Source of the DNA: Dryocola sp032000125
Lineage (GTDB): Bacteria; Pseudomonadota; Gammaproteobacteria; Enterobacterales; Enterobacteriaceae
Length of the DNA stretch: 64,000 bases
Assembly: GCA_032000125.1 (NCBI GenBank)
Contig: DAMALH010000018.1
Span: 26,366-90,365 of the forward strand
Direction of reading: 5' to 3'
Part shown: positions 42,601-51,568 of the stretch, one piece after another
Numbering within the stretch: position 1 is the stretch's first letter
How the letters are laid out: every line of letters begins with the position of its first letter
Translations under genes and position numbers: made by a program
The notes under the pieces: generated by a model
What the model was told of the DNA's origin: nothing
The model's database searches: none
The model's input: the letters and a program-made list of their open reading frames with translations, nothing else

Positions 42601-44124
42601 ATGAGTAAAGTGCCCATTCTGGAGATGCGCAACATTGCCAAGTCTTTTGGCAAGTTTTATGCGCTTAAAGGCGTCGACCTGACGGTGTTTCCCGGTGAAA
42701 TCCACGCGCTGATGGGAGAGAACGGTGCCGGTAAAAGCACCCTGATGAAGATCCTTGCAGGCGCCTACACCGCCACCAGCGGGGAGATTTTAATCGACGG
42801 TAAGCCCTGGAGCATCAGGGGGCCGAAAGATGCGCTGAGCGCCGGTATTACGCTGATTTACCAGGAAATGCAGCTCGCCCCAAATCTCACCGTGGCAGAG
42901 AATATTTTCCTCGGCAGCGAGCTTTCGCGCGCGGGCCTGGTGCAGCGCAAAGATATGGTGATGCAGGCGCAAACGGTAATCGACCGTCTCGGAGCGCAGT
43001 TCAAGGCCAGCGATCTGGTTATGAAGCTAACCATCGCCGAACAGCAGCAGGTCGAGATTGCCCGAGCGCTACACCGCAATAGCCGCATTTTAGTCATGGA
43101 TGAACCCACGGCAGCGCTTTCTTCCCGTGAAACACACCGCCTGTTCGAGCTGATTATGCGCCTGCGCGATGAAGGCATGGCGATCATTTATATCAGCCAT
43201 CGCATGGCAGAAGTCTATGAATTATCGGACCGGGTCAGCGTGCTGCGCGACGGGCAGTACGTGGGCAGCCTGACTCGGGAAAACCTTAACGCGAATGAGC
43301 TGGTACGCATGATGGTGGGCCGTCCGTTAAGCGACCTGTTTAATAAAGAACGTGATATTCCGCTGGGTGATTCACGTCTGAATATTCATAGCCTTACGGA
43401 CGGCGGCAAAGTGCAGCCGGTGAGTTTACAGGTGCGTTCAGGCGAAATCGTCGGCCTTGCCGGATTAGTCGGCGCCGGGCGTTCCGAACTCGCGCAGCTT
43501 ATTTTTGGCGTGCGCAAAGCCACCGGCGGGACGATAGAAGTCGACGGTAAGCCGGTCAGCATCCATTCCCCTCGCGAGGCTATCAGCCTCGGTATTGGCT
43601 TTCTTACCGAAAACCGCAAAGAGCAGGGTCTGTTTCTGGAGCTTGCGGCGCAGGACAACATCACGATGGCGACGCTGGAACGCGACGCGCGCTACGGCTG
43701 GCTGGATCGCAAAAAAGCGCAGACCATCTCCGACGATGCTATCAGCCTGCTGAATATTCGCGTGCCCCATTCGCAGGTGCGGGCCGGGGGTTTATCCGGC
43801 GGGAATCAGCAAAAGCTGTTGATCTCGCGCTGGGTGGCCATTAATCCGCGCATTTTGATCCTTGATGAACCGACCCGCGGCGTGGACGTGGGTGCGAAAA
43901 GCGAGATCTACCGGATCATGAGCCAGATGGCGAAACAGGGCGTGGCGATCCTGATGATCTCCAGCGAACTCCCGGAGGTGGTCGGGATGAGCGACCGGGT
44001 GTACGTGATGCGGGAAGGCAGTATCGCAGGCGAGCTGCACGGCACGGACATCACACAAGAAAGCATCATGACGCTGGCAACCGGCGTCGAAGATGCCCAC
44101 AACAAGGTGGCTAACCATGACTAA
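42601..44124 (+). CDS. Sugar ABC transporter ATPase (RbsA/AlsA type)
   Basis: A 507-residue double ABC ATPase. The N-terminal half has Walker A GENGAGKST and Walker B ILVMDEPTAAL with a degenerate signature LTIAEQQQVEI, normal for RbsA-type proteins; the C-terminal half has GLVGAGRSEL in place of Walker A, signature LSGGNQQK and Walker B LILDEPTRGVD. First gene of a six-gene operon for a monosaccharide. CAGGAG precedes the ATG and the end overlaps the permease start by 8 bases. Confidence 0.93.
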   Translation: MSKVPILEMRNIAKSFGKFYALKGVDLTVFPGEIHALMGENGAGKSTLMKILAGAYTATSGEILIDGKPWSIRGPKDALSAGITLIYQEMQLAPNLTVAENIFLGSELSRAGLVQRKDMVMQAQTVIDRLGAQFKASDLVMKLTIAEQQQVEIARALHRNSRILVMDEPTAALSSRETHRLFELIMRLRDEGMAIIYISHRMAEVYELSDRVSVLRDGQYVGSLTRENLNANELVRMMVGRPLSDLFNKERDIPLGDSRLNIHSLTDGGKVQPVSLQVRSGEIVGLAGLVGAGRSELAQLIFGVRKATGGTIEVDGKPVSIHSPREAISLGIGFLTENRKEQGLFLELAAQDNITMATLERDARYGWLDRKKAQTISDDAISLLNIRVPHSQVRAGGLSGGNQQKLLISRWVAINPRILILDEPTRGVDVGAKSEIYRIMSQMAKQGVAILMISSELPEVVGMSDRVYVMREGSIAGELHGTDITQESIMTLATGVEDAHNKVANHD

Positions 44125-45142
44125 TACGATAAACCCACGTAAAAGCACGCCGGATGCGGGCGCCCCAAAGCAGGTGGCAAAATCCGCCTCGCTAAAAAAA
44201 GCGCTATTTAGCGATCTGACGCAAACGGTAGGCATTTTGCCAATTCTTGTGCTTATCGTCGCCGTTTTTGGCTTCATCGCGCCAAACTTTTTTACGGAAT
44301 CTAACCTTCTGAACATAGCCCGTCAGTCGTCCATCAATATCGTTCTCGCGGCGGGCATGACGTTCATTATTCTGACCGGCGGGATCGACCTTTCCGTTGG
44401 CTCGATTCTTGGCACCACGGCGGTGACGGCGATGGTCGTTTCGCTGATGCCGGGCTGGGAATCCTTGTCGATTCCTGCCGCGCTGATGATGGGCACCGGG
44501 CTTGGGCTGTTTAACGGCATGCTGGTGGCCTGGGCAGGGTTACCGCCGTTTATCGTTACGCTTGGCACCTATACCGCCCTGCGCGGCGCGGCTTATTTGC
44601 TGGCCGACGGCACCACGGTGATTAACTCCAATATTAACTTCGAGTGGATCGGCAACTCGTATCTCGGCCCGATCCCGTGGCTGGTAGTGATTGCGCTGGC
44701 GGTGATTGTGGTGTGCTGGTTCATTCTCAGGCGCACCACGCTTGGGGTTCATATCTACGCGGTTGGCGGCAACATGCAGGCGGCGCGCCTTACGGGTATC
44801 AAAGTATGGTTGGTTCTGCTGTTCGTTTACGGCATGAGCGGCCTGCTTTCCGGGCTTGGCGGGGTGATGAGCGCCTCCCGGCTGTACAGCGCCAACGGCA
44901 ACCTCGGCATGGGCTATGAGCTTGACGCCATCGCGGCGGTCATCCTCGGCGGTACTAGCTTTGTGGGCGGTATCGGCACCATCACCGGCACGCTGGTCGG
45001 CGCGCTGATTATCGCCACGCTTAACAATGGCATGACGCTGATGGGCGTCTCCTATTTCTGGCAACTGGTGATCAAAGGGGCGGTGATCATCATTGCGGTG
45101 CTGATAGATAAATACCGTACCCGTCACCATCAAAGTGCATAA
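44117..45142 (+). CDS. Sugar ABC transporter permease (RbsC/AlsC type)
   Basis: A 341-residue permease with about ten membrane segments after a 40-residue polar N-terminus. Conserved stretches LTGGIDLSVGSILGTTA and AVILGGTSFVGGIGTITGTL place it in the ribose/xylose permease family. ATG 44117 lies within the ATPase 3' end; a longer frame to 44093 is not needed. Works with the ATPase and receptor encoded next to it. Confidence 0.93.
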   Translation: MTNTINPRKSTPDAGAPKQVAKSASLKKALFSDLTQTVGILPILVLIVAVFGFIAPNFFTESNLLNIARQSSINIVLAAGMTFIILTGGIDLSVGSILGTTAVTAMVVSLMPGWESLSIPAALMMGTGLGLFNGMLVAWAGLPPFIVTLGTYTALRGAAYLLADGTTVINSNINFEWIGNSYLGPIPWLVVIALAVIVVCWFILRRTTLGVHIYAVGGNMQAARLTGIKVWLVLLFVYGMSGLLSGLGGVMSASRLYSANGNLGMGYELDAIAAVILGGTSFVGGIGTITGTLVGALIIATLNNGMTLMGVSYFWQLVIKGAVIIIAVLIDKYRTRHHQSA

Positions 45143-45171
45143 CAAAAAACACCCTACACAGGAGATATGCC

Positions 45172-46116
45172 ATGCGTTTGAAGCCAATAGTGACCGCGTT
45201 ACTCGCGGGAGCCATGATTGCCGGAGCGCCGTTTGCTCAGGCGAAAGACCTGAAATCCATCGGGGTGACGGTGGGCGATCTCGCCAACCCCTTCTTCGTG
45301 CAGATAACCAAAGGTGCCGAACTTGAAGCCCGCAAGCTTGCAGGCGACAACGTGAAGGTGACGCTGGTGTCCAGCGGTTACGATCTGGGCCAGCAGGTTT
45401 CGCAGATTGATAACTTTATCGCCGCGAAAGTGGATATGATCATTCTTAACGCCGCGGATTCCAAAGGGATCGGCCCGGCGGTGAAGCGTGCTAAAGATGC
45501 CGGCATCGTGGTTGTCGCAGTAGACGTTGCCGCGGAAGGTGCAGATGCGACCATTACCTCAGACAACACCCAGGCGGGTGAAATGGCCTGTAAGTACATT
45601 TCAGATCGCTTAAAAGAGAAAGGCAACGTGGTTATCATCAACGGGCCGCCGGTATCCGCCGTGCAGAACCGGGTTGAAGGCTGCGTGACCGAGTTCAAAA
45701 AGCACCCTGATATCAAGATCCTTTCTTCTAACCAGAACGCCAAAGGCAGCCGTGAAGGCGGCCTTGAAGTGATGACCTCGCTGCTTGCGGCCAATCCGAA
45801 GATCGACGGCGTATTCGCCATCAACGATCCGACAGCCATCGGCGCCGATCTGGCGGCGAAGCAGGCTCAGCGTAACGAATTCTTTATCGTCGGCGTGGAC
45901 GGCAGCCCGGATGGAGAAGAAGCCCTGAAACGTGGCGGCAACTCGCTGTTTGTGGCAACCCCGGCGCAAGACCCGCAGGTAATGGCGGCGAAGGCGGTGG
46001 AGATTGGTTACGACATTCTGCAGGGCAAGCCTGCGCCTAAAGAGCCCGTGCTGATCCCGGTGACGATGATCGATAAAAACAACATTGGCACTTATAAAGG
46101 CTGGACGGTGAAATAA
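45172..46116 (+). CDS. Periplasmic sugar-binding protein (RbsB type)
   Basis: A 314-residue receptor with signal peptide ending AQA/KDLKSIG. VTVGDLANPFFVQITKG at the N-terminus, VDMIILNAADSKGIGPAVK, and DPTAIGADLAAKQA with the following VGVDGSPDGEEAL are hallmarks of the ribose-binding family. The downstream isomerase suggests D-lyxose or a related rare aldose as ligand. Followed by a strong 13-bp GC stem-loop that may protect this highly needed part of the mRNA. Confidence 0.92.
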   Translation: MRLKPIVTALLAGAMIAGAPFAQAKDLKSIGVTVGDLANPFFVQITKGAELEARKLAGDNVKVTLVSSGYDLGQQVSQIDNFIAAKVDMIILNAADSKGIGPAVKRAKDAGIVVVAVDVAAEGADATITSDNTQAGEMACKYISDRLKEKGNVVIINGPPVSAVQNRVEGCVTEFKKHPDIKILSSNQNAKGSREGGLEVMTSLLAANPKIDGVFAINDPTAIGADLAAKQAQRNEFFIVGVDGSPDGEEALKRGGNSLFVATPAQDPQVMAAKAVEIGYDILQGKPAPKEPVLIPVTMIDKNNIGTYKGWTVK

Positions 46117-46118
46117 CC

Positions 46119-46158
46119 TTTTCCCCTCGCCCTTATGCTTACCGGGGCGAGGGGAAAA
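46119..46158 (+). other. Intra-operon stem-loop after the sugar-binding protein gene
   Basis: TTTTCCCCTCGCC pairs with GGCGAGGGGAAAA (13 bp) between the binding-protein stop and the isomerase ribosome site. With A on the left and no T run on the right it is more likely an mRNA-stability or attenuation element than a terminator. Confidence 0.7.
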
Positions 46159-46170
46159 TAAGGAGACAAC

Positions 46171-46854
46171 ATGAAACGCTCCGAAGTGAATCAGATCCTG
46201 TCCCGGACTCGCCATTTCTTTACGCAGCATGACGTGCACCTGCCTCCTTTCGCCTCTTACGATCTGACGAAATGGCAGCAGGTGGATAAAGCCATCTGGC
46301 AGGAAGTATTCGATTTAAAGCTGGGCTGGGACGTGACGGCGTTTGGCGGCAACGATTTCCAGGCCCAGGGGCTGACGCTGTTCACTTTGCGTAACGGTTC
46401 GCCGGACGGCGCGCCTTATTCCAAAAGCTATGCCGAAAAAATTATGCATGTCCGCGAAGGGCAGCTCACGCCGATGCATTTTCACTGGCGAAAACAAGAA
46501 GACATCATCAACCGCGGCGGCGGTAATTTGATAGTCGAGCTGTGGAATTCAGATCAGTTTGAACAGCCCGAAGAGAGCGACGTGACGGTAACCATTGACG
46601 GCTGTCGCCAGACTCACGCGGCGGGCAGCCAGCTGCGTCTGTCCCCGGGCGAGAGTATCTGCCTGGTGCCCGGCGTCTATCACAGTTTCTGGGGCGAACC
46701 GGGCTATGGCGATGTGCTGGTCGGCGAAGTGTCGATGGTTAACGATGATGACCGCGATAACCGATTCCTGAAACCGCTGGAGCGTTTTAACAGCATCGTT
46801 GAAGACGAACCGGCGCAGCAGCTGTTATGTAACGAATACCGCCAGCATTTTTAA
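46171..46854 (+). CDS. Cupin D-lyxose/D-mannose ketol-isomerase
   Basis: A 227-residue cupin of the D-lyxose isomerase family (EC 5.3.1.15). The metal site is visible: MHFHWRKQEDI gives two His and a Glu, and VPGVYHSFWGEPG the third His. Family members turn D-lyxose into D-xylulose and D-mannose into D-fructose; a homologue from E. coli O157:H7 (Z5688), in a similar operon, has been crystallised and shown to act on both. GGAG precedes the ATG. The ketose made would go to the PfkB kinase and class II aldolase downstream. Confidence 0.88.
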   Translation: MKRSEVNQILSRTRHFFTQHDVHLPPFASYDLTKWQQVDKAIWQEVFDLKLGWDVTAFGGNDFQAQGLTLFTLRNGSPDGAPYSKSYAEKIMHVREGQLTPMHFHWRKQEDIINRGGGNLIVELWNSDQFEQPEESDVTVTIDGCRQTHAAGSQLRLSPGESICLVPGVYHSFWGEPGYGDVLVGEVSMVNDDDRDNRFLKPLERFNSIVEDEPAQQLLCNEYRQHF

Positions 46855-46893
46855 GTAGCCCATCACTTCTTACCCAACACCGGGGGACCGATT

Positions 46894-47754
46894 ATGGCTT
46901 TGATATCACTTGCAGACGGACTGGCCCACGCCCGCGCGAACGGCTACGCCCTGGGCGCTTTTAACGTGCTCGACAGCCATTTTCTGCGCGCGCTTTTTGC
47001 CGCGGCAAAACAGGAAAAATCACCGTTCATCATCAATATCGCCGAAGTGCATTTTAAATATGTGTCGCTGGATTCATTAGTTGAGGCCGTAAAATTCGAA
47101 GCGGCCCGGCACCATATTCCGGTCGTGCTTAATCTCGATCATGGTTTGCATTTTGAAGCGGTTGTCCGCGCCCTGCGCCTCGGTTTTAGCTCGGTGATGT
47201 TCGATGGTTCTACACTTGACTATGAAGAGAATATTCGCCAGACCCGCGAGGTGGTGAAGATGTGCCACGCGGTGGGCGTTTCCGTAGAGGCGGAGCTGGG
47301 CGCCGTTGGCGGCGATGAGGGCGGCGCGCTGTATGGCGAAGCCGATAGCGATAAATTTACCGATCCCGCCGTCGCGCGTGATTTCGTCGACAGGACGGGC
47401 ATCGATACGCTGGCCGTCGCCATAGGCAACGCGCACGGCAAATACAAGGGTGAACCAAAGCTCGATTTTGACCGGCTGGCCGCTATCCGTCAGCAAACCG
47501 GTTTGCCGCTGGTGCTGCACGGCGGTTCCGGCATTAGCGACGATGATTTCCGTAAGGCGATAACGCTCGGTATTCACAAGATAAACTTCTATACCGGTAT
47601 GTCGCAGGCGGCGCTTGGCGCGGTCGAACAGCGAATGAATCAGCGCCACGCGATTTATGACGAATTTGCCGAACTTTTGCTCGGCATTGAAGAAGCGATT
47701 ACGGACGTTGTGGCCGGGCAGATGCGGATTTTTGGTAGTTCGGGTAAAGCTTAA
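46894..47754 (+). CDS. Class II ketose-(bis)phosphate aldolase (GatY/KbaY/Fba type)
   Basis: A 286-residue zinc aldolase. LNLDHGLHFEAVV (catalytic Asp and zinc His), GNAHGKYKGEPKLDF and LHGGSGISDDDFRKAI (zinc His and phosphate loop) are intact. It should cleave a ketose phosphate into dihydroxyacetone phosphate and an aldehyde. With a PfkB kinase next door, a ketose 1-phosphate (D-xylulose 1-P to DHAP plus glycolaldehyde) or a 1,6-bisphosphate are the options. GGGGGA-like site before ATG. Confidence 0.92.
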   Translation: MALISLADGLAHARANGYALGAFNVLDSHFLRALFAAAKQEKSPFIINIAEVHFKYVSLDSLVEAVKFEAARHHIPVVLNLDHGLHFEAVVRALRLGFSSVMFDGSTLDYEENIRQTREVVKMCHAVGVSVEAELGAVGGDEGGALYGEADSDKFTDPAVARDFVDRTGIDTLAVAIGNAHGKYKGEPKLDFDRLAAIRQQTGLPLVLHGGSGISDDDFRKAITLGIHKINFYTGMSQAALGAVEQRMNQRHAIYDEFAELLLGIEEAITDVVAGQMRIFGSSGKA

Positions 47755-47763
47755 GGAGTTGCT

Positions 47764-48771
47764 ATGACGCAGCGCAGCGGGATTATTGCCGCCGGGAATA
47801 TGCTGGTCGATCATGTGCACCAAATCGTGCAGTGGCCGCAGCGCGGGTGGCTGGCGGAAATCGTTCACAGCGAACGTTCAACCGGCGGCGCACCGTTAAA
47901 CGTGCTGCTGACGCTTGCGAAAATGCATGTCGGGCTGCCGTTACAGGCGGTGGGCCTGGTCGGCGACGATAATGACGGTGATTACATTATGGCGATGCTC
48001 GATCAGTATCACGTGAATCGCCAGCACGTTCACCGCACTACGTTTGCCCCCACGTCGATGTCGCAGGTGATGACCGATCCCAGCGGACAGCGTACTTTCT
48101 TCCACTCGCCGGGGGCTAATCGCCTGCTCGATTTACCCGCCTTTGATCGTCTTGAAACGTCCTTTAAAATTTTCCATCTCGGCTATTTGCTGCTGCTTGA
48201 TAGCCTTGATATGGAGGATGCGGAATACGGTACGCGCAGCGCACGGCTGCTGGCGCAGATGTCTCAACAGGGGTATGAAACCTCGCTCGATTTAGTTTCA
48301 AGACAGGGCGATCCACGCTATCGTCCAATGGTGCTACCTGCCCTGCGCTGGCTGGATTATCTGGTGATTAACGAGCTGGAGGCCGGTGAGTTTAGCGGGC
48401 TGGAGATTCGCCTGCCGGATGGGAGGCCGCACATAGAAAATATTGCTCAAACGGCGAAGCTGCTGCTTGAGTCCGGCGTGCGGCAGCGCGTGGTTATCCA
48501 CTGCCCGGAAGGCGCATGGGGCGTAGAAACCGGTAACGAAGGCGTATGGGTTCCTTCATTTCGCTTAACGCCGGAAGAAATCATCGGCAGCGTGGGGGCC
48601 GGCGACGCGTTTTGCGCCGGTTTTTTGTATGGCTGCCATGAAAAATGGACGCTGGAGGATAGCCTGAAATTAGCGCACGCCTGCGCACGCGCCAATCTTT
48701 TATGTGCAAATGCGATAGATGGCGCAAAACCGCTGACTGAATTACAGATCTTTATTAATGAAAATAGTTAA
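47764..48771 (+). CDS. PfkB-family sugar kinase
   Basis: A 335-residue ribokinase/PfkB-family kinase. The N-terminal STGGAPLNVLLTLAKM (first PfkB signature) and the C-terminal GSVGAGDAFCAGFLYG (catalytic Asp, anion hole) are complete. Last gene of the sugar operon, nine bases after the aldolase gene, with AAGGAG upstream. It should phosphorylate the ketose made by the isomerase before aldol cleavage; position of phosphorylation cannot be read from sequence. Confidence 0.92.
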   Translation: MTQRSGIIAAGNMLVDHVHQIVQWPQRGWLAEIVHSERSTGGAPLNVLLTLAKMHVGLPLQAVGLVGDDNDGDYIMAMLDQYHVNRQHVHRTTFAPTSMSQVMTDPSGQRTFFHSPGANRLLDLPAFDRLETSFKIFHLGYLLLLDSLDMEDAEYGTRSARLLAQMSQQGYETSLDLVSRQGDPRYRPMVLPALRWLDYLVINELEAGEFSGLEIRLPDGRPHIENIAQTAKLLLESGVRQRVVIHCPEGAWGVETGNEGVWVPSFRLTPEEIIGSVGAGDAFCAGFLYGCHEKWTLEDSLKLAHACARANLLCANAIDGAKPLTELQIFINENS

Positions 48772-48944
48772 ATGAACGAGCAATAATAAACAATTATTTG
48801 CGACACGCATTCAGATAATAATGTAATACCATTAAATAAATTACATTTATAATTTTATTCCAATAAAAAAGAATGTCAGTAAACTACTCGGCGGGTGCTT
48901 AGGGTTTTCTGGCCTGAGCATACGTGAGGGATATTCTCTAAGTA

Positions 48945-49013
48945 ATGGGAAAAAGAAAGCCCCGGGCAACTATAACGTTAACCCGAGGCTATCCCTCAAC
49001 CCTAGCAAGTTGA
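48945..49013 (+). CDS. Short leader frame in the hok mRNA (mok-like)
   Basis: A 22-codon frame (MGKRKPRATITLTRG, then YPSTLAS) in the leader of the hok-type gene. In plasmid R1, translation of the mok leader frame is needed for hok translation and is the target of Sok RNA. Here the frame stops 41 bases before hok instead of overlapping it, so the coupling, if any, must differ. Tentative. Confidence 0.35.
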   Translation: MGKRKPRATITLTRGYPSTLAS

Positions 49014-49025
49014 GACTAGCCTCTT
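48960..49025 (-). ncRNA. Predicted Sok-type antisense RNA region
   Basis: The plus strand here keeps the arrangement of the hok/sok leader: AAGCCCCG, GTTAACC, CGAGGC.ATCCCT, CTAG, GCCTCTTGC, then GCAAGGAG. In R1 the same block is the Sok target, transcribed antisense. Exact ends and promoter of the antisense RNA were not resolved. Confidence 0.45.
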
Positions 49026-49053
49026 GCTCGCCGAAAGGCAAGGAGTAAAAGGC

Positions 49054-49209
49054 ATGAGGCCAACAAGATCTGTTGTTATCTGTTTATTAATTGTTTGTGT
49101 AACATTAATAGCAATAACCTTATTAACCCGCCGAAATCTCTGCGAAGTAAAAATAAGGAATGACAGACAGGAAGTCGCGGCTAAGTTAGCCTGTGAACCT
49201 GCAGATTAA
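49054..49209 (+). CDS. hok: Hok/Gef-family type I toxin
   Basis: A 51-residue small membrane toxin. One membrane helix (VVICLLIVCVTLIAITLL) is followed by the family signature TRRNLCEVKIRNDRQEVAA with its conserved cysteine; compare TRKDLCEVRIR in Hok. The protein depolarises the inner membrane when made. The ATG follows AAGGAGTAAAAGGC, the same spacing as in plasmid R1 hok, and the leader resembles hok mRNA down to the antisense target region. It sits between the PfkB kinase gene and the response regulator. A TTG extension at 49024 is unlikely. Confidence 0.88.
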   Translation: MRPTRSVVICLLIVCVTLIAITLLTRRNLCEVKIRNDRQEVAAKLACEPAD

Positions 49210-49216
49210 CACTCAA

Positions 49217-49238
49217 CGGGCGGGGCTCGCCCCGCCCG
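49217..49238 (+). other. GC-rich stem-loop after hok
   Basis: CGGGCGGGGC and GCCCCGCCCG form a perfect 10-bp stem. It is the probable 3' end structure of the hok mRNA; there is no T run. Confidence 0.6.
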
Positions 49239-49290
49239 ACTTGCCTGGGAAAGGGAGAGGCCTTAAGCACCCATCTATTATTTAAATTAT

Positions 49291-50025
49291 TCAGGCTGCA
49301 TTATTTTCTGCGTGAATAATATCCGCGGAAAATACATAGCCTACGCCGCGAATAGTTCGAATCAACGAAGGCTGGTGAGGATTCACTTCTATTTTTCTGC
49401 GCAGCCGCATAATCAGCACATCTATCGTTCGATCGAATATTTCCAGGCTTTCGCTGTGGGTGAGCGCCAGTAACTTCTCACGCGATAGCACCTTGCGGGC
49501 ATTTTGCATCAGCGCCAGCAGCAGGCCGTATTCTCCTTGCGTAAGCTCGATTTGCTCGTGCTGCGCATTAAATAGCTGACAGCGATCGGTATCTAATCGC
49601 CAGCCGTTAAAATGCAGTCCGCTGGTTTTCGTTATCGTCGTTTCTATCGCCAGCGCCCCCGTGCGACGCAGCACGGCCTTAACTCGAGCCACCACCACGC
49701 GTGGGTTAAAAGGCTTGCCAATGTAGTCATCTGCGCCCATCTCCAGCCCCACCACGACATCAGATTCGCTGCCAAGGCCGGTCAACATCACAACGGGAAG
49801 CTCAGGACGCTGCCGCTGGATCTGCTGCAGCACCTGCAGGCCGTTGATATCCGGCAGCATCATATCGAGCAGAACCAGCGCAATCGCCGGTTGCTGTGCA
49901 ATCGTCGTTAGCGCTTCATTGCCGGTATGACAGATCAGCACGTCAAAGACGTGCTCATTCAGGGCATCGCGCAGCACATCGCAGATAGCCAGATCGTCAT
50001 CCACCACCAATATTGCAGGCTTCAT
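49291..50025 (-). CDS. OmpR/TorR-family response regulator
   Basis: A 244-residue two-component regulator. The receiver domain (1-120) has the acidic pair VVDDD, phospho-acceptor Asp in LLDMMLPDING and Lys in IGKPF; the C-terminal winged helix (about 135-235) ends in RTIRGVGYVF. No kinase gene adjoins it; the nearest sensor is the hybrid kinase at 39832-42408, on the far side of the sugar operon and on the same strand. I infer they form one pathway, since each flanks the operon. GGAG precedes the ATG. Confidence 0.9.
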   Translation of the reverse strand: MKPAILVVDDDLAICDVLRDALNEHVFDVLICHTGNEALTTIAQQPAIALVLLDMMLPDINGLQVLQQIQRQRPELPVVMLTGLGSESDVVVGLEMGADDYIGKPFNPRVVVARVKAVLRRTGALAIETTITKTSGLHFNGWRLDTDRCQLFNAQHEQIELTQGEYGLLLALMQNARKVLSREKLLALTHSESLEIFDRTIDVLIMRLRRKIEVNPHQPSLIRTIRGVGYVFSADIIHAENNAA

Positions 50026-50207
50026 TGTTATTCTCCGGGGAGGATGTTCAGGTCAATAAATAAGTGTGAACGATAGTTAATGGAGTGCCGCATAAAAGAC
50101 AAATGCCCGTGCTGAAATTTCAAGCAGCGTCACAAACGGCTGTCCCCTCGACATGCCATTTTTGGCGACGGCTTGAAAAGCTGCGCGTGTTGCCCTGCGT
50201 TATCAGA

Positions 50208-50233
50208 TAAAAAAACGGCCCTGTTGGGCCGTT
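50208..50233 (-). terminator. Rho-independent terminator of gltP
   Basis: On the minus strand ACGGCCC, AACA, GGGCCGT is followed by a T run (T7), 22 bases after the gltP stop. Confidence 0.85.
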
Positions 50234-50254
50234 TGTTTACTTAACAAAATTCGC

Positions 50255-51568
50255 TTAGCTGTTCGCTTTATCCGTAAAACTGCCCAGCATTTCCCGCTCG
50301 TAGGCCGCCGCTTTTTTGCTGTCGAACTTATGTTCCCACTTGGCGATAACCAGCACGGCCAGCGCGTTCCCCACCACATTCAGCGCGGTACGCGCCATAT
50401 CGAGGATACGGTCTACGCCTGCGATAAACGCCAGCCCTTCCAGCGGAATACCCACGCTGCCAAGCGTCGCCAGCAGCACAACGAAGGATACGCCCGGTAC
50501 GCCTGCGATACCTTTGGAGGTCACCATCAGCGTCAGCACCAGAATGATTTCCTGGCCGATCGACAGCTCAATACCGTAAAGCTGGGCGATAAAAATAGCC
50601 GCAATACTCTGGTAGAGCGTGGAGCCATCAAGGTTAAAGGAATAACCCGTCGGCACCACAAAACTGGTGATGGACGCCGGTGCGCCGTACGCTTCCATCT
50701 TCTCAATGATGCGCGGCAGCACGCTTTCAGAGCTTGCCGTGGAGTATGCAAGAATCAACTCATCCTTGAGGATGCGAATCAAAATCCAGACTCGCAGCCC
50801 GCACAGACGGGCTACCGCGCCCAGCACGATCAGCGCAAAGAACAGAATGGCGAAGTAAACCAGCAGTACCAGTTTGAGCAGCGGCCAAAGCGAAGCAAAA
50901 CCAAAGTTTGCTACCGTCACCGAGATCAGCGCAAAGACCCCAATCGGGGCGTAACGCATCACCATGTGGGTCACTTTGAACATGGTTTCAGAGACGGAGC
51001 GGAATACCGTGACCAGAGGCTCACGATGCGTCGCCGGCAGTGAAGAGAGGCCAAGGCCAAACAGCACCGAGAAGAAGATGATCGGCAGCATGTCGCCCTT
51101 CGCCATCGAGGCCACAATGTTGGTCGGCACGAGGGAAAGAATGGTGCCCATTAATCCGTGGGCATGGCTCTGAACGTCTTCGGCGGTGTGTTGGTATTTC
51201 GAAATATCCACGCTGGCAAGCTGCGACATATCAATGCCGTGTCCCGGCTGGAACACGTTCGCAAGGGTAATCCCCAGGATAATGGCAACTGTCGTGATCA
51301 CTTCGAAATAAAGAATGGTTTTCGCACCGATTCGGCCGAGCTGTTTGGCATCTCCCACGCCTGCAATACCGACCACCAGCGTAGAAATCACAATCGGCAC
51401 GACAATCATCTTGATCAGATGAATAAAGATATCACCTGCCGGAGAGAGCAGATTAGTGATAAGCCATTCGCGCTCTTCGCTTTGGTAATGCAGAACGCTT
51501 CCCAGCGCGATGCCCAGCACCAGCGCCAGCAGTATCTGCCAGGCAAGGCTGACCTTTGGTTGTTTCAT
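50255..51568 (-). CDS. gltP: Proton/glutamate-aspartate symporter GltP
   Basis: A 437-residue DAACS-family transporter, same length as E. coli GltP. SSESVLPRIIEKMEAYGAP is the serine-rich re-entrant loop, PTGYSFNLDGSTLYQSIAAIF the NMDGT-like motif, and DRILDMARTALNVVGNALA the substrate-binding helix. It takes up glutamate and aspartate with protons. ATG 51568 gives the E. coli N-terminus (MKQPKVSLAWQILLALVLG); the frame to 51646 is not used. Divergent from acs; the nrf genes that lie between them in E. coli are missing. Confidence 0.95.
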   Translation of the reverse strand: MKQPKVSLAWQILLALVLGIALGSVLHYQSEEREWLITNLLSPAGDIFIHLIKMIVVPIVISTLVVGIAGVGDAKQLGRIGAKTILYFEVITTVAIILGITLANVFQPGHGIDMSQLASVDISKYQHTAEDVQSHAHGLMGTILSLVPTNIVASMAKGDMLPIIFFSVLFGLGLSSLPATHREPLVTVFRSVSETMFKVTHMVMRYAPIGVFALISVTVANFGFASLWPLLKLVLLVYFAILFFALIVLGAVARLCGLRVWILIRILKDELILAYSTASSESVLPRIIEKMEAYGAPASITSFVVPTGYSFNLDGSTLYQSIAAIFIAQLYGIELSIGQEIILVLTLMVTSKGIAGVPGVSFVVLLATLGSVGIPLEGLAFIAGVDRILDMARTALNVVGNALAVLVIAKWEHKFDSKKAAAYEREMLGSFTDKANS

